Source: Hallerella sp963629575 (lineage in GTDB: Bacteria > Fibrobacterota > Fibrobacteria > Fibrobacterales > Fibrobacteraceae). From it: a stretch of DNA of 54,845 nucleotides. Made by a program: the position numbers and the translations under genes. Positions within the stretch are counted from its first letter, which is position 1. Every line of letters begins with the position of its first letter. The stretch is taken from contig CAVGIM010000013.1 in assembly GCA_963629575.1 (NCBI GenBank), positions 1 to 54,845 on the forward strand. The letters are read 5' to 3'. The notes beneath the pieces are model-generated. The model searched no databases. It had not been told where the DNA came from and was given only the letters and a program-made list of their open reading frames with translations. Shown piece by piece: positions 26,369-35,557 of the stretch.

Positions 26369-29300
26369 ATGACGGAAAAATTTGACATCCAAAACTTTGA
26401 TTCGTCCCGTGACTTTTGCATCGAAGCGTCGGCGGGAACCGGGAAAACGTACACGATTCGAAAGATTGTGTCGAAACTGGTGGAGACGGGGATACCGCTT
26501 TCGAAGATTTTGCTGGTGACTTATACGGAAAAGGCCGCGGGAGAACTGCGCGATCGCATTCGAAAGGAAATGCTCGAAAACAAAGGCCCTGCATTTGAAC
26601 GGGCGCTTTCCGAGGTAGATAATGCGCCGATTGGAACAATCCACTCCTTTTGCCAAAAGACGCTTCGCGATTTTGCGTATGAAGCGGATGTTCCCTTTGC
26701 GATGGGGATGGTCGGCGAGGACGCCGTTGCCGATTTGATCAATCGGTTTTTGCGCGATGAATGGGCGGATGAGATTGCGAAAAGCAATTTAAACGCAAAC
26801 GACGTGTGTGCGAAAATGATTTCGGCGATAAAAGCTTTTGCCGAAGGAATGGAAGTCCCTGCCGTCAAACACTGGAAGGTCTTGCAAGAGCATTCAGGTG
26901 AAAAGTATTTTGCGGTTGCTAGAAAAGGTGCCAAGCAGGAATCGGAATATACCGTGGCTGGATTAATGGGATTTATTCGGGCGGGAAATGTCACCAAAAC
27001 AAATAGCGGTTCTGTATTTGGACATGCGGATTCTCCCGAAATAGAAAAGGCGATTCGCTACTTTACAGAAGAAGGTGGTGAAATGACGGATGAATCGTTG
27101 TTTGTCTTTTCCCATTTGCCGGATGTGTTTAGGAGATTCCAACAGCAAAAGCGCGAAGATAAACTACAATCCTTTAGCGACATGATTCTCCAGGTTCGCG
27201 ATGCGGTCGTTTCTCCAGACGGTTCGGTGACGCCGCTTTGCCGTAAATTGCGCAGCGCCTACCGCTATGCGATTATCGACGAATTTCAGGATACGAATCA
27301 GGACCAGTGGGATATATTCAAAACCGTCTTTTTGGAAAGTCCGTTGAACAATATCATCGTTGTCGGCGATCCGAAACAGTCCATCTATTCTTTCCAGGGT
27401 GCGGACTTGGGCGTTTATTTCTCGGCGAGGGATGAAATTGCTCAAAAGGGAGAACGCTGTGTCTTGGATACGAACTTTCGCTCGACGGATGCAATGGTGT
27501 GCGCCTGTAACGAAATGTTCTCCGGTTCGTTTTTTGACGGAAATCGATTGGAATTCGAGCCTTCAAATCCCTGCGGGGATATCAAGGTTCCGCTTTGGAA
27601 CGGGGAAACGTTAAAACCGATCCAGGCTGCGGAGAACGTGAATGCGGAAACATTTGCCAAGTATGCGGTTTCGCGAATTGTCGAGTTCGTCTCGATGCAA
27701 AACGGAAAAACGGCTTTGCAAATCTTTGACAAGGGAAAGGGTGACTATGCCAATCTGAAATTATCCAACATCGCGGTTTTGGCCAAGAGCCGTCCGGAAA
27801 TGGAAAACATCGAATCGATGATGGCGTGGGTGGGCATTCCGTTTGTGCGTTACAAAGATTCGAACTTGTTCAATGGGCGAGAATCGGGACAGTGGATTGC
27901 CCTGTTCAAGACGTTGAATGCCCCTGATTTTACGGGACGCAATCGCGGTGTCTTGAATGCGGTGCTGGTGTCGGACTTTTTCCGCATTCCGCTAGAAAAA
28001 GTCGAGAACGATGTGTTCGAAAATCCGAATTCGAAAATCGCCTCGCTCTTTGTGAAGTGGCGTTCTCTTGTGAAAAGAAAGCGTTTTGCCGAATTGCAGG
28101 AAAGCGTTTATGCGGAAACGCAAATCGATCGGTATCTTTGCGACAGTTCCAAGTTGCAGTCTCTGGCAAAGTTTAAACAGGTCGGCGCTTACGCTTTTGA
28201 TTACCTGATCAACCATCGGGCGACCTTGGAAGAGCTCGTTAAACATTTGGAAGGACTTTCCGTTTCGGTGGAGGACACGGATGACGAGGATGGCAACTTG
28301 GTGTCTCGGGGAAGCGATTTCGATGCGGTGCAAGTGATGACGATTCATGCATCCAAGGGCTTGCAGTTCCCGGTTGTCGTTTCTGTTGCCGGGTTTACGG
28401 GTCTCAACAACAGAGCTCCGGGACCTTTTGTGTGCAAAACGGAATCCGGGAAAATAATCGGATTGGATGAAAAAGCGAGGACCGCTCGCCAAGAGGAAGA
28501 AGTGGAGGAATGGCGTCGGTTGTTTTATGTGGATTATACGCGTGCGGAATCGGTTCTGCTTTTACCGTTTGCTGCAAAGCCCAAAAAAAAATTGGAATTC
28601 TTGGCGAAAATGCAAGGAACTATTTCTACAGATTACATGGAAAAGGATAATCGTTGGACGGTTGAATCGGCAAGAGAGAACTGGCATCCTTTGGAATTGA
28701 AAAAAAAGGTCAATGAATTTTTGAATGCTTCCAGGCAAGAATCCGATAATACGGATTATCCCAATGTGCGTCAGTTTATGCAGTCCCTTAACGACAAAAG
28801 CATTTTCCAACATTCGTATTCGTCTTTGGCTGGAAAGATAAGGGAAGGTGAAGACTCCGTGACCACGGAAAACGGAAAGTTGCTGAACCGGCAAGCGTTG
28901 GACGAAGCGGAATCAAGAGGCGCGGTCAAAACGGATCCCGTCGATCCAAATCCCGTTCGGATTCTTCCCGAGGATTCTCGGCCGATTTCGGAAACGTCTC
29001 TTTCCGATGGCAAGAAAGTCAAGGATTTTCCCCGAGGCTGCAAGCTTGGCAATGCGCTGCACCAGATTTTTGAATTGATGGATTTTGAAAAAATCGGCAA
29101 AATGGAAAAAGCCGAAGCAGCGGTGCAAGATGCGGATTTCAGAAAGCTTATCGAGGAGCAGTTTAAGTCACAGGCTTTTGCAATCGAAGAGCATCCGGAC
29201 TGGGTCGATCTGTCGGCGCATTTTGCGTGGAACACGATGAAAGCGAATTTACCGGAAATTTGCGGTAATAAGCCTACAGACAAGACCTTTTCCCTGAAGG

Positions 29301-29758
29301 ATCTGCCTGCGGAAAATCGTCGAGCCGAAATGGCATTTCAAATGAATGCGCTGGGTTTTGGCGAAAACCCGTTGCGGAATTTCTGCAAGGGATTCATGGA
29401 CTTGCTCTTTGTCCGCGGCGAGTACTATTCCATTCTCGACTGGAAATCGGATGTGCTGAAAAATTACGGAGTCGGTAATTCAACCGTGGCCGGTACGATG
29501 AAAAAAGTCGATGACGAATATGCCGTGCAGCGCGTGCTGTATTCCTATTCTCTTGTCCAATGGCTCAAGTCGTTTGGAAAGTTCGGCGCGGACGAAGAGG
29601 AAATTTTCCAGAAACATTTTGGCGGAGTCTATTACGTGTTTTTCCGCGGATGCCGTTCGAAAGAATCGAGCGGGATTTACGCGCAGACCTGGGAAAACTA
29701 TGCGGCGCTTTCGGCTGCCTTTGAAAAGGTAAAAAACTTGATGACAAGGAAGTCGTGA
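26369..29758 (+). CDS. recB: RecBCD exonuclease V, RecB (beta) helicase-nuclease subunit
   Basis: RecB is the 3'-5' helicase and the only nuclease of RecBCD, used for double-strand break repair and degradation of foreign linear DNA. The 1129-residue protein has Walker A ASAGTGKT (20-27) and IGTIHSFCQ. Further motifs are the DEFQDTNQ box near residue 300, VVGDPKQSIYSFQGAD, NFRSTD, VMTIHASKGLQFPVV and the YVDYTRAESVLLL motif VI. The C-terminal nuclease site is intact, with GFMDLLF followed by ILDWKSD near residue 1020 and QRVLYSYSL (the QxxxY motif). It is flanked by recC and recD in one operon, and ends overlapping the region upstream of recD. Confidence 0.95.
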   Translation: MTEKFDIQNFDSSRDFCIEASAGTGKTYTIRKIVSKLVETGIPLSKILLVTYTEKAAGELRDRIRKEMLENKGPAFERALSEVDNAPIGTIHSFCQKTLRDFAYEADVPFAMGMVGEDAVADLINRFLRDEWADEIAKSNLNANDVCAKMISAIKAFAEGMEVPAVKHWKVLQEHSGEKYFAVARKGAKQESEYTVAGLMGFIRAGNVTKTNSGSVFGHADSPEIEKAIRYFTEEGGEMTDESLFVFSHLPDVFRRFQQQKREDKLQSFSDMILQVRDAVVSPDGSVTPLCRKLRSAYRYAIIDEFQDTNQDQWDIFKTVFLESPLNNIIVVGDPKQSIYSFQGADLGVYFSARDEIAQKGERCVLDTNFRSTDAMVCACNEMFSGSFFDGNRLEFEPSNPCGDIKVPLWNGETLKPIQAAENVNAETFAKYAVSRIVEFVSMQNGKTALQIFDKGKGDYANLKLSNIAVLAKSRPEMENIESMMAWVGIPFVRYKDSNLFNGRESGQWIALFKTLNAPDFTGRNRGVLNAVLVSDFFRIPLEKVENDVFENPNSKIASLFVKWRSLVKRKRFAELQESVYAETQIDRYLCDSSKLQSLAKFKQVGAYAFDYLINHRATLEELVKHLEGLSVSVEDTDDEDGNLVSRGSDFDAVQVMTIHASKGLQFPVVVSVAGFTGLNNRAPGPFVCKTESGKIIGLDEKARTARQEEEVEEWRRLFYVDYTRAESVLLLPFAAKPKKKLEFLAKMQGTISTDYMEKDNRWTVESARENWHPLELKKKVNEFLNASRQESDNTDYPNVRQFMQSLNDKSIFQHSYSSLAGKIREGEDSVTTENGKLLNRQALDEAESRGAVKTDPVDPNPVRILPEDSRPISETSLSDGKKVKDFPRGCKLGNALHQIFELMDFEKIGKMEKAEAAVQDADFRKLIEEQFKSQAFAIEEHPDWVDLSAHFAWNTMKANLPEICGNKPTDKTFSLKDLPAENRRAEMAFQMNALGFGENPLRNFCKGFMDLLFVRGEYYSILDWKSDVLKNYGVGNSTVAGTMKKVDDEYAVQRVLYSYSLVQWLKSFGKFGADEEEIFQKHFGGVYYVFFRGCRSKESSGIYAQTWENYAALSAAFEKVKNLMTRKS

Positions 29759-29759
29759 C

Positions 29760-29766
29760 AAGGAGG
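29760..29766 (+). promoter_or_regulatory. Ribosome-binding site that fixes the recD start
   Basis: AAGGAGG lies six bases before the ATG at 29773. The frame also offers a GTG at 29755, but that is upstream of this site. The recD start is therefore taken as 29773. Confidence 0.8.
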
Positions 29767-29772
29767 TTTCGG

Positions 29773-31809
29773 ATGGCGATGATTACAGGAACTCTTGAGG
29801 AATTTTTCGATACCCTTCGCGAAATGCGCGGAACGCAACCGCTCGATTGGAAACTGGTGAAGCTTCTCGTGAAATTGCAGCCGAAGCTTTCCCTGGAGGC
29901 GCAAAAGGTTCTGCTCGTCTATTTTTCGCTGTTAAGCGACGGCAACACATGCGTTTCGCTAGAGCCTTGGAAACTGCGCAACAAGTGGGCTTCCAAGTGG
30001 GACGGATTGAAGGTGCAGAAAGAATCGCTTCTTTCCGAAGGGGAAACGGAAATTTTTTTGGATGCGGAAAAGTTTTTACCGATTTTCGAACAGGGTTGCG
30101 CCGATCTGCAAGCCCTTTCGACCGTCGAAGAAAAGACTGCGCGCGCGTCGAGTCGGAGGAACCTAGAAAATCTTCCCCTTTGCGTGGAATACCGCCAAGG
30201 CGAACCTTTCCTGTTCGCGGATAGATACTGGAAAGCCAAGGAGTCGATTTTGCGCGTTTTCGGAGAGACTTCGGAAACGGCCGTTTTCAGGAAGGATGCC
30301 AATACCTTGGCGGAATCTGCCGCGGTTTCGCTGAATTTTGGAAACTTTCCGCTGAAAGCCGCCCAGGAAAACGCTGTCCGCTGCGGAGAGAAAAACAATC
30401 TGATCATTACGGGCGGGCCGGGAACGGGCAAGACGACAGTTGTACAGTTCTTGCTCTGGAATCTTTTCAAGCGGGAACCCGAAAGACGGGGCTGGTCGCT
30501 TTACTTTGTGGCCCCGAGCGGCAAGGCGGCAAACCGTCTGGGTGACGTAAAGAATCTGGACGATATATCCGATGCGGAAAAGAATTCCCATCCAGAGATT
30601 GTGGATAAATTCAAGAATGTCGAAGGGCAGACCCTGCATCGGTTGCTCAAGTTCAACCCTTCGAAAAACGCATTCAGCTACAACGGAAACAACCGATTGC
30701 CGAACCGTTCCCTCTTTGTCGTCGATGAAGCGAGCATGATCGACGTGACGCTCTTTGCCGCGTTTCTCGAAGCGCTTCCGGAAGATCCCGCAAACTATCG
30801 CCTGTTCGTTTTGGGCGACCGGAACCAGCTGCCGTCCGTCGAAGCGGGGGCGGTCCTTGGGGAAGTTTTGGGAATCCGGCCGGATGCGACGGTGGAACTT
30901 ACCGAATCGAACCGCTTTCCGGATGATTCCCGGGTAGGGCGTTTTGCCAGGGCGATTCAGGCGGAAACGGACGAGACGCTAAAGAACTCCCTTTCGGAAT
31001 GCGGTGGCGTGAATCCTTTTGACGAAAAATCGGTTCTTTGGGAAAATGCGGAAAACAGCGTCCGGTTTGTTTCTCTTTTAAAAGACAAGGAAGACTTTCG
31101 GAAAAAGGATGTGGAAAAAAGAATCGGGAAAATTCTAGGGCAATGGCGCAAAGCGTTTCTCGATGGACTTTTCGACTTGGCGGCAAAGGTGCATCCGGAA
31201 GATTCGGAAATTTCGACGGCGGAACAGGAATCCCGGAAAAATCTTTGGCGGGTCGCCGAGAGGGCGCGCATCCTTTCGGCGGAAAGGCGCGGCGTGCAAG
31301 GGGTCGAAATTCTCAACCGGACGCTTTGCCGACAAATCTGGGAAAATCTTTCCGACAGGAAAAAAATTTCTCGCGAAGCGAACAGCCCTTATTTCCCCGG
31401 ACAGATTCTGATGTTTACGCGGAACCAGGCGGATTTCAAGCTTTTCAACGGGGATTCGGGAATCATCGTAAAAAGCGCTGCCGGCATGGACTATCTGATG
31501 GTCCAAAAGGGAAACGACTTTCCCTGCTACCCGCTTTCGCTGTTTCCAGGCGATTCTCTCGAAACAGCCTTTGCGATTACGATTCACAAGTCGCAAGGAT
31601 CGGGTTACGAGAACGTCCTGATGTTCTTGCCCTTGCAGATCGGGCATCCGCTTTTAAATCGGCAAATTCTCTATACGGGCGTGACTCGCGTAAAGATGAA
31701 CGCAAGGAACTCTTCCGGAAGTCTCACCCTCGTCGCTTCCGACAATTGCCTGTTCGAAGCCAGAAAACGGCTGATTTCCCGCGATACGGGAATCTGGATG
31801 AACCGATAA
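29773..31809 (+). CDS. recD: RecBCD exonuclease V, RecD (alpha) helicase subunit
   Basis: RecD is the fast 5'-3' SF1B helicase of the complex. The 678-residue protein has Walker A GGPGTGKTT near residue 213. Other motifs are VAPSGKAANRL, LHRLLKFNP, VVDEASMIDVTLF, LGDRNQLPSVEAGAVLG and the C-terminal AITIHKSQGSGYENV and LYTGVTRVK. All are RecD signatures. It is longer than the Escherichia coli subunit (608), with an additional segment around residues 430-500. The operon order recC-recB-recD lacks the ptrA protease gene seen between recC and recB in enterobacteria. Confidence 0.94.
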   Translation: MAMITGTLEEFFDTLREMRGTQPLDWKLVKLLVKLQPKLSLEAQKVLLVYFSLLSDGNTCVSLEPWKLRNKWASKWDGLKVQKESLLSEGETEIFLDAEKFLPIFEQGCADLQALSTVEEKTARASSRRNLENLPLCVEYRQGEPFLFADRYWKAKESILRVFGETSETAVFRKDANTLAESAAVSLNFGNFPLKAAQENAVRCGEKNNLIITGGPGTGKTTVVQFLLWNLFKREPERRGWSLYFVAPSGKAANRLGDVKNLDDISDAEKNSHPEIVDKFKNVEGQTLHRLLKFNPSKNAFSYNGNNRLPNRSLFVVDEASMIDVTLFAAFLEALPEDPANYRLFVLGDRNQLPSVEAGAVLGEVLGIRPDATVELTESNRFPDDSRVGRFARAIQAETDETLKNSLSECGGVNPFDEKSVLWENAENSVRFVSLLKDKEDFRKKDVEKRIGKILGQWRKAFLDGLFDLAAKVHPEDSEISTAEQESRKNLWRVAERARILSAERRGVQGVEILNRTLCRQIWENLSDRKKISREANSPYFPGQILMFTRNQADFKLFNGDSGIIVKSAAGMDYLMVQKGNDFPCYPLSLFPGDSLETAFAITIHKSQGSGYENVLMFLPLQIGHPLLNRQILYTGVTRVKMNARNSSGSLTLVASDNCLFEARKRLISRDTGIWMNR

Positions 31810-31811
31810 TC

Positions 31812-31839
31812 TTGCCGGAAGGAAACGAGAAAATATATC
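31812..31839 (+). promoter_or_regulatory. Candidate promoter for the GH74 gene
   Basis: TTGCCG (31812-31817) and TATATC (31834-31839) are 16 bases apart in the 56-base gap after recD, 27 bases before the GH74 start. The fit is moderate and read-through from recD is also possible. Confidence 0.35.
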
Positions 31840-31865
31840 TTTCCAGAAAGAGAAAGGAAAAACCT

Positions 31866-34418
31866 ATGCGATTCTTGAAATTTTTAGCTCCGATTGTCCT
31901 TGGGCTCGGCATGAATGCCGTCGCGTCGGAAAACTACACATGGGGAAACGTGCGCTTTGACGGCGGCGGTTTTGTCAGCGCGGTCATTTTCCATCCGAAG
32001 GCGGAAAACGTTCTCTACGCCCGGACCGATGTCGGCGGGATTTACCGTTTTGACTTTTCGAGTTCCCGCTGGATTCCCCTGATGGACTGGATCTCCGAAA
32101 ACGACAAGGGCCTGTACGGAACGGAATCCTTTGCGCTCGACCCGACGGATCCGCGGCGCATCTACGTTCTTGCGGGAACCGGATATTTTAGCAATGGACG
32201 CACGGCGATACTTCGAAGCGAAGACTACGGAACGACCTGGGATACAAGCTACGTGGAAATGCTCGCTCACGGAAACGGCATGGGACGCCAGACGGGAGAA
32301 AAGCTCGTCGTCGATCCGAACAAGCCGAACATTCTCTTTTGCGGAAGCCGCACCAAGGGCCTTTACAAAAGCACCGATTACGGCAAGACCTGGACGCGCG
32401 CTTACGAGATAGCCCTGTCGAGCGCGGAAGGAAACGGTCTCACCAATGTGAACGGAATCAGCTTTGTCCTGTTCGATGAATCGCAGGGAACGCTTGCCGA
32501 CGGTTCGACGAAGACGCTCTACATGGGAATTTCCGCGACGAGCAAAAACCTGCATGTGAGCCATGACGGCGGTAAAACCTGGAGCGAAATCTCCGGTGGT
32601 CCCTCGAATCTGATGCCACACCGCGCAAAGATAGCCGACGGCAACCTCTTTTTGACCTACTCGAGTTCGGAAGGGCCTCATTCCGTAAGCCGTGGCGCAG
32701 TCTATAAATATGCGACTGGAAGCGGGACATGGACAGACATCACCCCTTACCAGGACGGAAGTACGACGGCGCGGATGGGAGACGGCAGCCCGTCGGCAAG
32801 CCATGGCTTTGGCGGAATTTCCATCGACCCGAACGATGCGAACCACATCGTCGTTTCGACGCTCTGCTTTTACGGGGGCAGGCATTTCTTTGCGGACAGT
32901 TCGGACGGCTGGGGAGACCGCATCTACGTGACGACGGACGGCGGCAAGACCTGGACGCATGGGCAGGACTATAACGCGGGCGTAAACATCGATGCGAACG
33001 GAAACGCGTGGATTTCGGGCAATGCGATTCACTGGGCGGGTTCCATCGAATTCAATCCGTTTAACGCCAAGGAAGCCTGGGTGACGAGCGGAAACGGCGT
33101 CTTTCGGACGGATGATATCACGGCAAAGATTCCGCTGTGGAAGTTCCAGTCCCAGGGAATCGAGGAAACGGTCCCGCTCGACATCGTAAGCGTTCCGGGC
33201 GGACCGCTTGTTACGGCGATTGGAGACTATGACGGCGCGGCCTATACGGACATCAACCAGAGCACGCCGCGGCACAGCCCGAATATCGGAACGACGAACA
33301 GCCTGGGATACGCTCCGCTTGCGGGAGCCTTTGTCCGCACGGGGCACGTGACGGACTATTCATCGGGGACGGGCATCAGTTCGGACGTGATGTATCGCTC
33401 GGACGACAAGGCGGCGACCTGGACAAAGCTCGAAACGACCCTCAAGGGTTCGCAGGGAACGCTCGCCATGTCCGCGGACGGCAAGGTTATCCTTCATCGG
33501 CCGGACAACAGCAGCAATGTCTATCGTACGACGGATGACGGCAAAAGCTGGACAGAGGTGAAAGGTCTCGACGGGCAGTGCCAATATGCGCGCATCGTGC
33601 CCGATCCGGTAAATCCCGAAAAGTTCTACCTGGTGGATGCGCAGGCTAACCTGAAGGTCTCGACCGATGGCGGCGCGACTTTTGCAAATTCGGGCGCGCG
33701 CCTGCAAAACGACGCTTCGGGCGAGTATTATAACGGAGGCGGACTTATCCGCACGGTGCCGGGCAGAGAAGGTCATCTTTGGGTTCCGCTCGACCAGTCT
33801 CAGGTCTGGCTTGCCAAGGGGTATTCGGAAAACGGTCTCGCCTATACGGAAGACGGAGGTTCTACCTGGAACCGCGTCGCGGGCGTTTCGACGGCGATTG
33901 CCGTGGGACTGGGCAAGGCGAAGGAGGGTTCCGACTACGAGACGATTTTCATCTGGGGAATCGCCGGTGGCGCCGACAATCCTCTGGGGATTTACCGCTC
34001 GACAGACAAGGGAGAAACCTGGATTCGCCTAAACGATGACGCGCACCAGTATGGCGGTCCGGGCAACGGCAACTTTGTACAGGGCGACATGAACCATTTT
34101 GGCGCGGTCTATATGAGCACGACGGGAAGAGGGCTTGTCATCGGTGCGCCGGAAGGTTCCATTTTGCCGTTACCCTCGGTTTTCCCGGTTAAAAATTCGT
34201 CGGTGTCGATGCGGCTGGACGCGCGGAACCTCTATGTCGCCGCGCCGGAAAAAAGTACGCTTCTCCTGTTCAATGCCAACGGGGAACTCTGCCTGCGGCG
34301 AGAGGTCGGGATGAATACGAATGTCTCGCTGGAAAAGCTTTCGTCCGGGAAATGGCTCGCCAAGGTCGTTTCGGCAAGCGGAAAGACGCTTTCCGCCCAG
34401 ATGCTTTCGCTTCGATAG
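31866..34418 (+). CDS. GH74 xyloglucanase/endoglucanase with T9SS-like tail
   Basis: This is an 850-residue secreted glycoside hydrolase that should cut the beta-1,4-glucan backbone of xyloglucan. A signal peptide (about residues 1-20) is followed by the GH74 hallmark WGNVRFDGGGFVSAV and YARTDVGGIYRFD; the Asp at about 55 is a likely catalytic acid/base. The second catalytic Asp may be in IGDYDGAAY near residue 455. Repeated Asp-box blades (for example YKSTDYGKTW, VSHDGGKTW, YRSTDKGETW) form the two seven-bladed propellers. Residues 778-850 form a separate strand-rich tail (LYVAAPEKST...SGKWLAKVVSASGKTLSAQMLSL) like a type IX secretion sorting domain. The true start is 31866; the open frame upstream is only a shadow of recD. 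Confidence 0.92.
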   Translation: MRFLKFLAPIVLGLGMNAVASENYTWGNVRFDGGGFVSAVIFHPKAENVLYARTDVGGIYRFDFSSSRWIPLMDWISENDKGLYGTESFALDPTDPRRIYVLAGTGYFSNGRTAILRSEDYGTTWDTSYVEMLAHGNGMGRQTGEKLVVDPNKPNILFCGSRTKGLYKSTDYGKTWTRAYEIALSSAEGNGLTNVNGISFVLFDESQGTLADGSTKTLYMGISATSKNLHVSHDGGKTWSEISGGPSNLMPHRAKIADGNLFLTYSSSEGPHSVSRGAVYKYATGSGTWTDITPYQDGSTTARMGDGSPSASHGFGGISIDPNDANHIVVSTLCFYGGRHFFADSSDGWGDRIYVTTDGGKTWTHGQDYNAGVNIDANGNAWISGNAIHWAGSIEFNPFNAKEAWVTSGNGVFRTDDITAKIPLWKFQSQGIEETVPLDIVSVPGGPLVTAIGDYDGAAYTDINQSTPRHSPNIGTTNSLGYAPLAGAFVRTGHVTDYSSGTGISSDVMYRSDDKAATWTKLETTLKGSQGTLAMSADGKVILHRPDNSSNVYRTTDDGKSWTEVKGLDGQCQYARIVPDPVNPEKFYLVDAQANLKVSTDGGATFANSGARLQNDASGEYYNGGGLIRTVPGREGHLWVPLDQSQVWLAKGYSENGLAYTEDGGSTWNRVAGVSTAIAVGLGKAKEGSDYETIFIWGIAGGADNPLGIYRSTDKGETWIRLNDDAHQYGGPGNGNFVQGDMNHFGAVYMSTTGRGLVIGAPEGSILPLPSVFPVKNSSVSMRLDARNLYVAAPEKSTLLLFNANGELCLRREVGMNTNVSLEKLSSGKWLAKVVSASGKTLSAQMLSLR

Positions 34419-34451
34419 CTTTTGGAAGAAGGATAACGGGAAAAGCTCGCC

Positions 34452-34471
34452 AGCCGGGATTTTTCCCGGTT
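34452..34471. terminator. Hairpin between convergent GH74 and dtxR-like genes
   Basis: CCGGGA and TCCCGG pair around a TTTT loop, extended by A-T and G-T pairs, in the 65-base convergent gap. The T-run after the stem is short on either strand. It may serve as a shared, weak bidirectional terminator. Confidence 0.5.
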
Positions 34472-34483
34472 GCCGCCTAAATT

Positions 34484-34861
34484 CTATCTGCCGACAAAAT
34501 CGCTGATGCGGTCAAGGGATTCCTGCGAAAGGATGTGTTCCATCTTGCAGGCGTCCTCGTTGGCAATCTTTTCGGAAACGCCCAGCTTCAAAAGGAGCTT
34601 TCGAAGCAGGAAATGCCTCGCGAGGACCTTCGCCGCGGTCTGTTTTCCCGCCGGGGAAAGCGAAATGCCCGTGTAGGGTTCCTGGTTGACCAGTCCGAGC
34701 TTCTTGAGTTCGTTCATCGCCTTGTTGACGGACGGCATCTTGACGGAGAGTCTCTCCGCGATTTCCTTGACATGGGCGACATCCTTGTTTTCCAGACAGA
34801 GAATGTGCACCATTTCGAGATAGTCTTCGAGGCTTTGGGATAGTTTTTGCTGGTCTGGCAT
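34484..34861 (-). CDS. DtxR/MntR-family metal-dependent transcriptional regulator
   Basis: This is a 125-residue regulator. The winged-helix DNA-binding domain spans about residues 5-70 (LEDYLEMVHIL...KEIAERLSVKMPSVNKAMNELKKLGLVN). The dimerisation and metal-binding domain follows, with RHFLLRKLLL and DACKMEHILSQE containing the conserved Cys/Glu/His ligands. It lacks the SH3-like third domain of full DtxR and so resembles MntR in length, pointing to manganese or iron sensing. Its promoter and an overlapping inverted repeat are described separately and suggest autorepression. No metal transporter gene is adjacent, so its other targets are unknown. Confidence 0.92.
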   Translation of the reverse strand: MPDQQKLSQSLEDYLEMVHILCLENKDVAHVKEIAERLSVKMPSVNKAMNELKKLGLVNQEPYTGISLSPAGKQTAAKVLARHFLLRKLLLKLGVSEKIANEDACKMEHILSQESLDRISDFVGR

Positions 34862-34879
34862 TCGCTTGGGGTCCTTTTG

Positions 34880-34893
34880 TTAGCTTTGTCTAA
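34880..34893. promoter_or_regulatory. Candidate DtxR/MntR operator
   Basis: The interrupted palindrome TTAG-N6-CTAA has the half-site TTAG/CTAA of classical DtxR/IdeR boxes. It sits directly downstream of, and touching, the -10 box of the regulator gene. Binding there would block transcription, so negative autoregulation is likely. Confidence 0.45.
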
Positions 34894-34921
34894 TTATAAT
34901 AATTGATGGCGAAAAATGCAA
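34893..34921 (-). promoter_or_regulatory. Promoter of the DtxR-family regulator
   Basis: On the minus strand TTGCAT (-35, 34916-34921) and a perfect TATAAT (-10, 34893-34898) are separated by 17 bases, about 30 bases upstream of the start codon. An AAAGGA ribosome-binding site follows. Confidence 0.65.
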
Positions 34922-35004
34922 GATGAGGAGCGGGGCCCGGTTTTCGGCCCAGAAATTCCCAGACTGCGCAGACGGCTGGCGATTTTTTTTTTAGATGTTT
35001 AAAT

Positions 35005-35544
35005 ATGAAATTTTTTAAAAGCTTGTTTTTGACGGCTGGCCTTGCGTTTTTGCCGCTTGCTGCGGAAGAACTCGAACCGATGGATTCCGAAGACCGCCTG
35101 ACGGCCCAGGAAGAAGATTTGCGTTCCATCAAGGATTCTTACGATAGCCGGATCAACGGAATCATGGAAGAAATGGGAGAAAACGGTGCGGAAGCCTGGT
35201 TCGCCTCTCGCGCTGCGGGAAACTATGCGACCTGGAAGGATATCGGGTTTGAACTTCCCGAAGTGAAAATGTTTACCGTAAAGGAAGAGCCTTACGGATT
35301 CTCGGTAAAGGCGACGGGTCGTCCGAAGGAGACGGCGACGGTTCTTGTCTATACGCGGGACGAGGACCTGTATTATCGCGTTACGGTCGGGAAAAACGCC
35401 TCGTTTGATTTCAAGCGCATGGTGCAGGCCGTTTTCGAATCGGACAGCGAGTTTTCCTTCCGCGAGGGGACGCCATGCAACAGTCGGGCGGTTTCCTGCC
35501 TTGGCGGCTACGAAAAGGGAACTCCCGGCAAGTTGAAGAAATAG
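35005..35544 (+). CDS. Secreted protein of unknown function
   Basis: This is a 179-residue protein with a signal peptide (MKFFKSLFLTAGLAFLPLAA). A highly charged helical segment (about residues 22-60, LTAQEEDLRSIKDSYDSRINGIMEEMGE) may form a coiled coil. A small strand-rich domain follows (KMFTVKEEPYGFSVKATG, LYYRVTVGKNASFDF), with two cysteines near the C-terminus. The C-terminal half vaguely resembles pilin-like or pseudopilin globular domains, but no pilin motif is present. No Shine-Dalgarno is visible before the ATG. A run of ten T residues lies 12 bases upstream. It precedes purT by 13 bases and could share a transcript. Confidence 0.7.
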   Translation: MKFFKSLFLTAGLAFLPLAAEELEPMDSEDRLTAQEEDLRSIKDSYDSRINGIMEEMGENGAEAWFASRAAGNYATWKDIGFELPEVKMFTVKEEPYGFSVKATGRPKETATVLVYTRDEDLYYRVTVGKNASFDFKRMVQAVFESDSEFSFREGTPCNSRAVSCLGGYEKGTPGKLKK

Positions 35545-35557
35545 ACAAGGAGATATC

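Noticed and set aside
22782..31809. tRNA-Val as an attachment site with recCBD as an integrated island
   Set aside because: No integrase, no repeat of the tRNA 3' end downstream, and recBCD composition is like that of its neighbours.
31038..31865. A long open frame upstream of the GH74 start
   Set aside because: It lies inside recD in another frame and is rich in Arg and Gly, as expected for a shadow frame. The signal peptide and ribosome-binding site place the start at 31866.
34971..35040. Ten-base direct repeat GACGGCTGGC at about 34971 and 35031
   Set aside because: One copy is in the leader and the other in the signal-peptide codons of the same gene. There is no boundary feature and it is probably chance.
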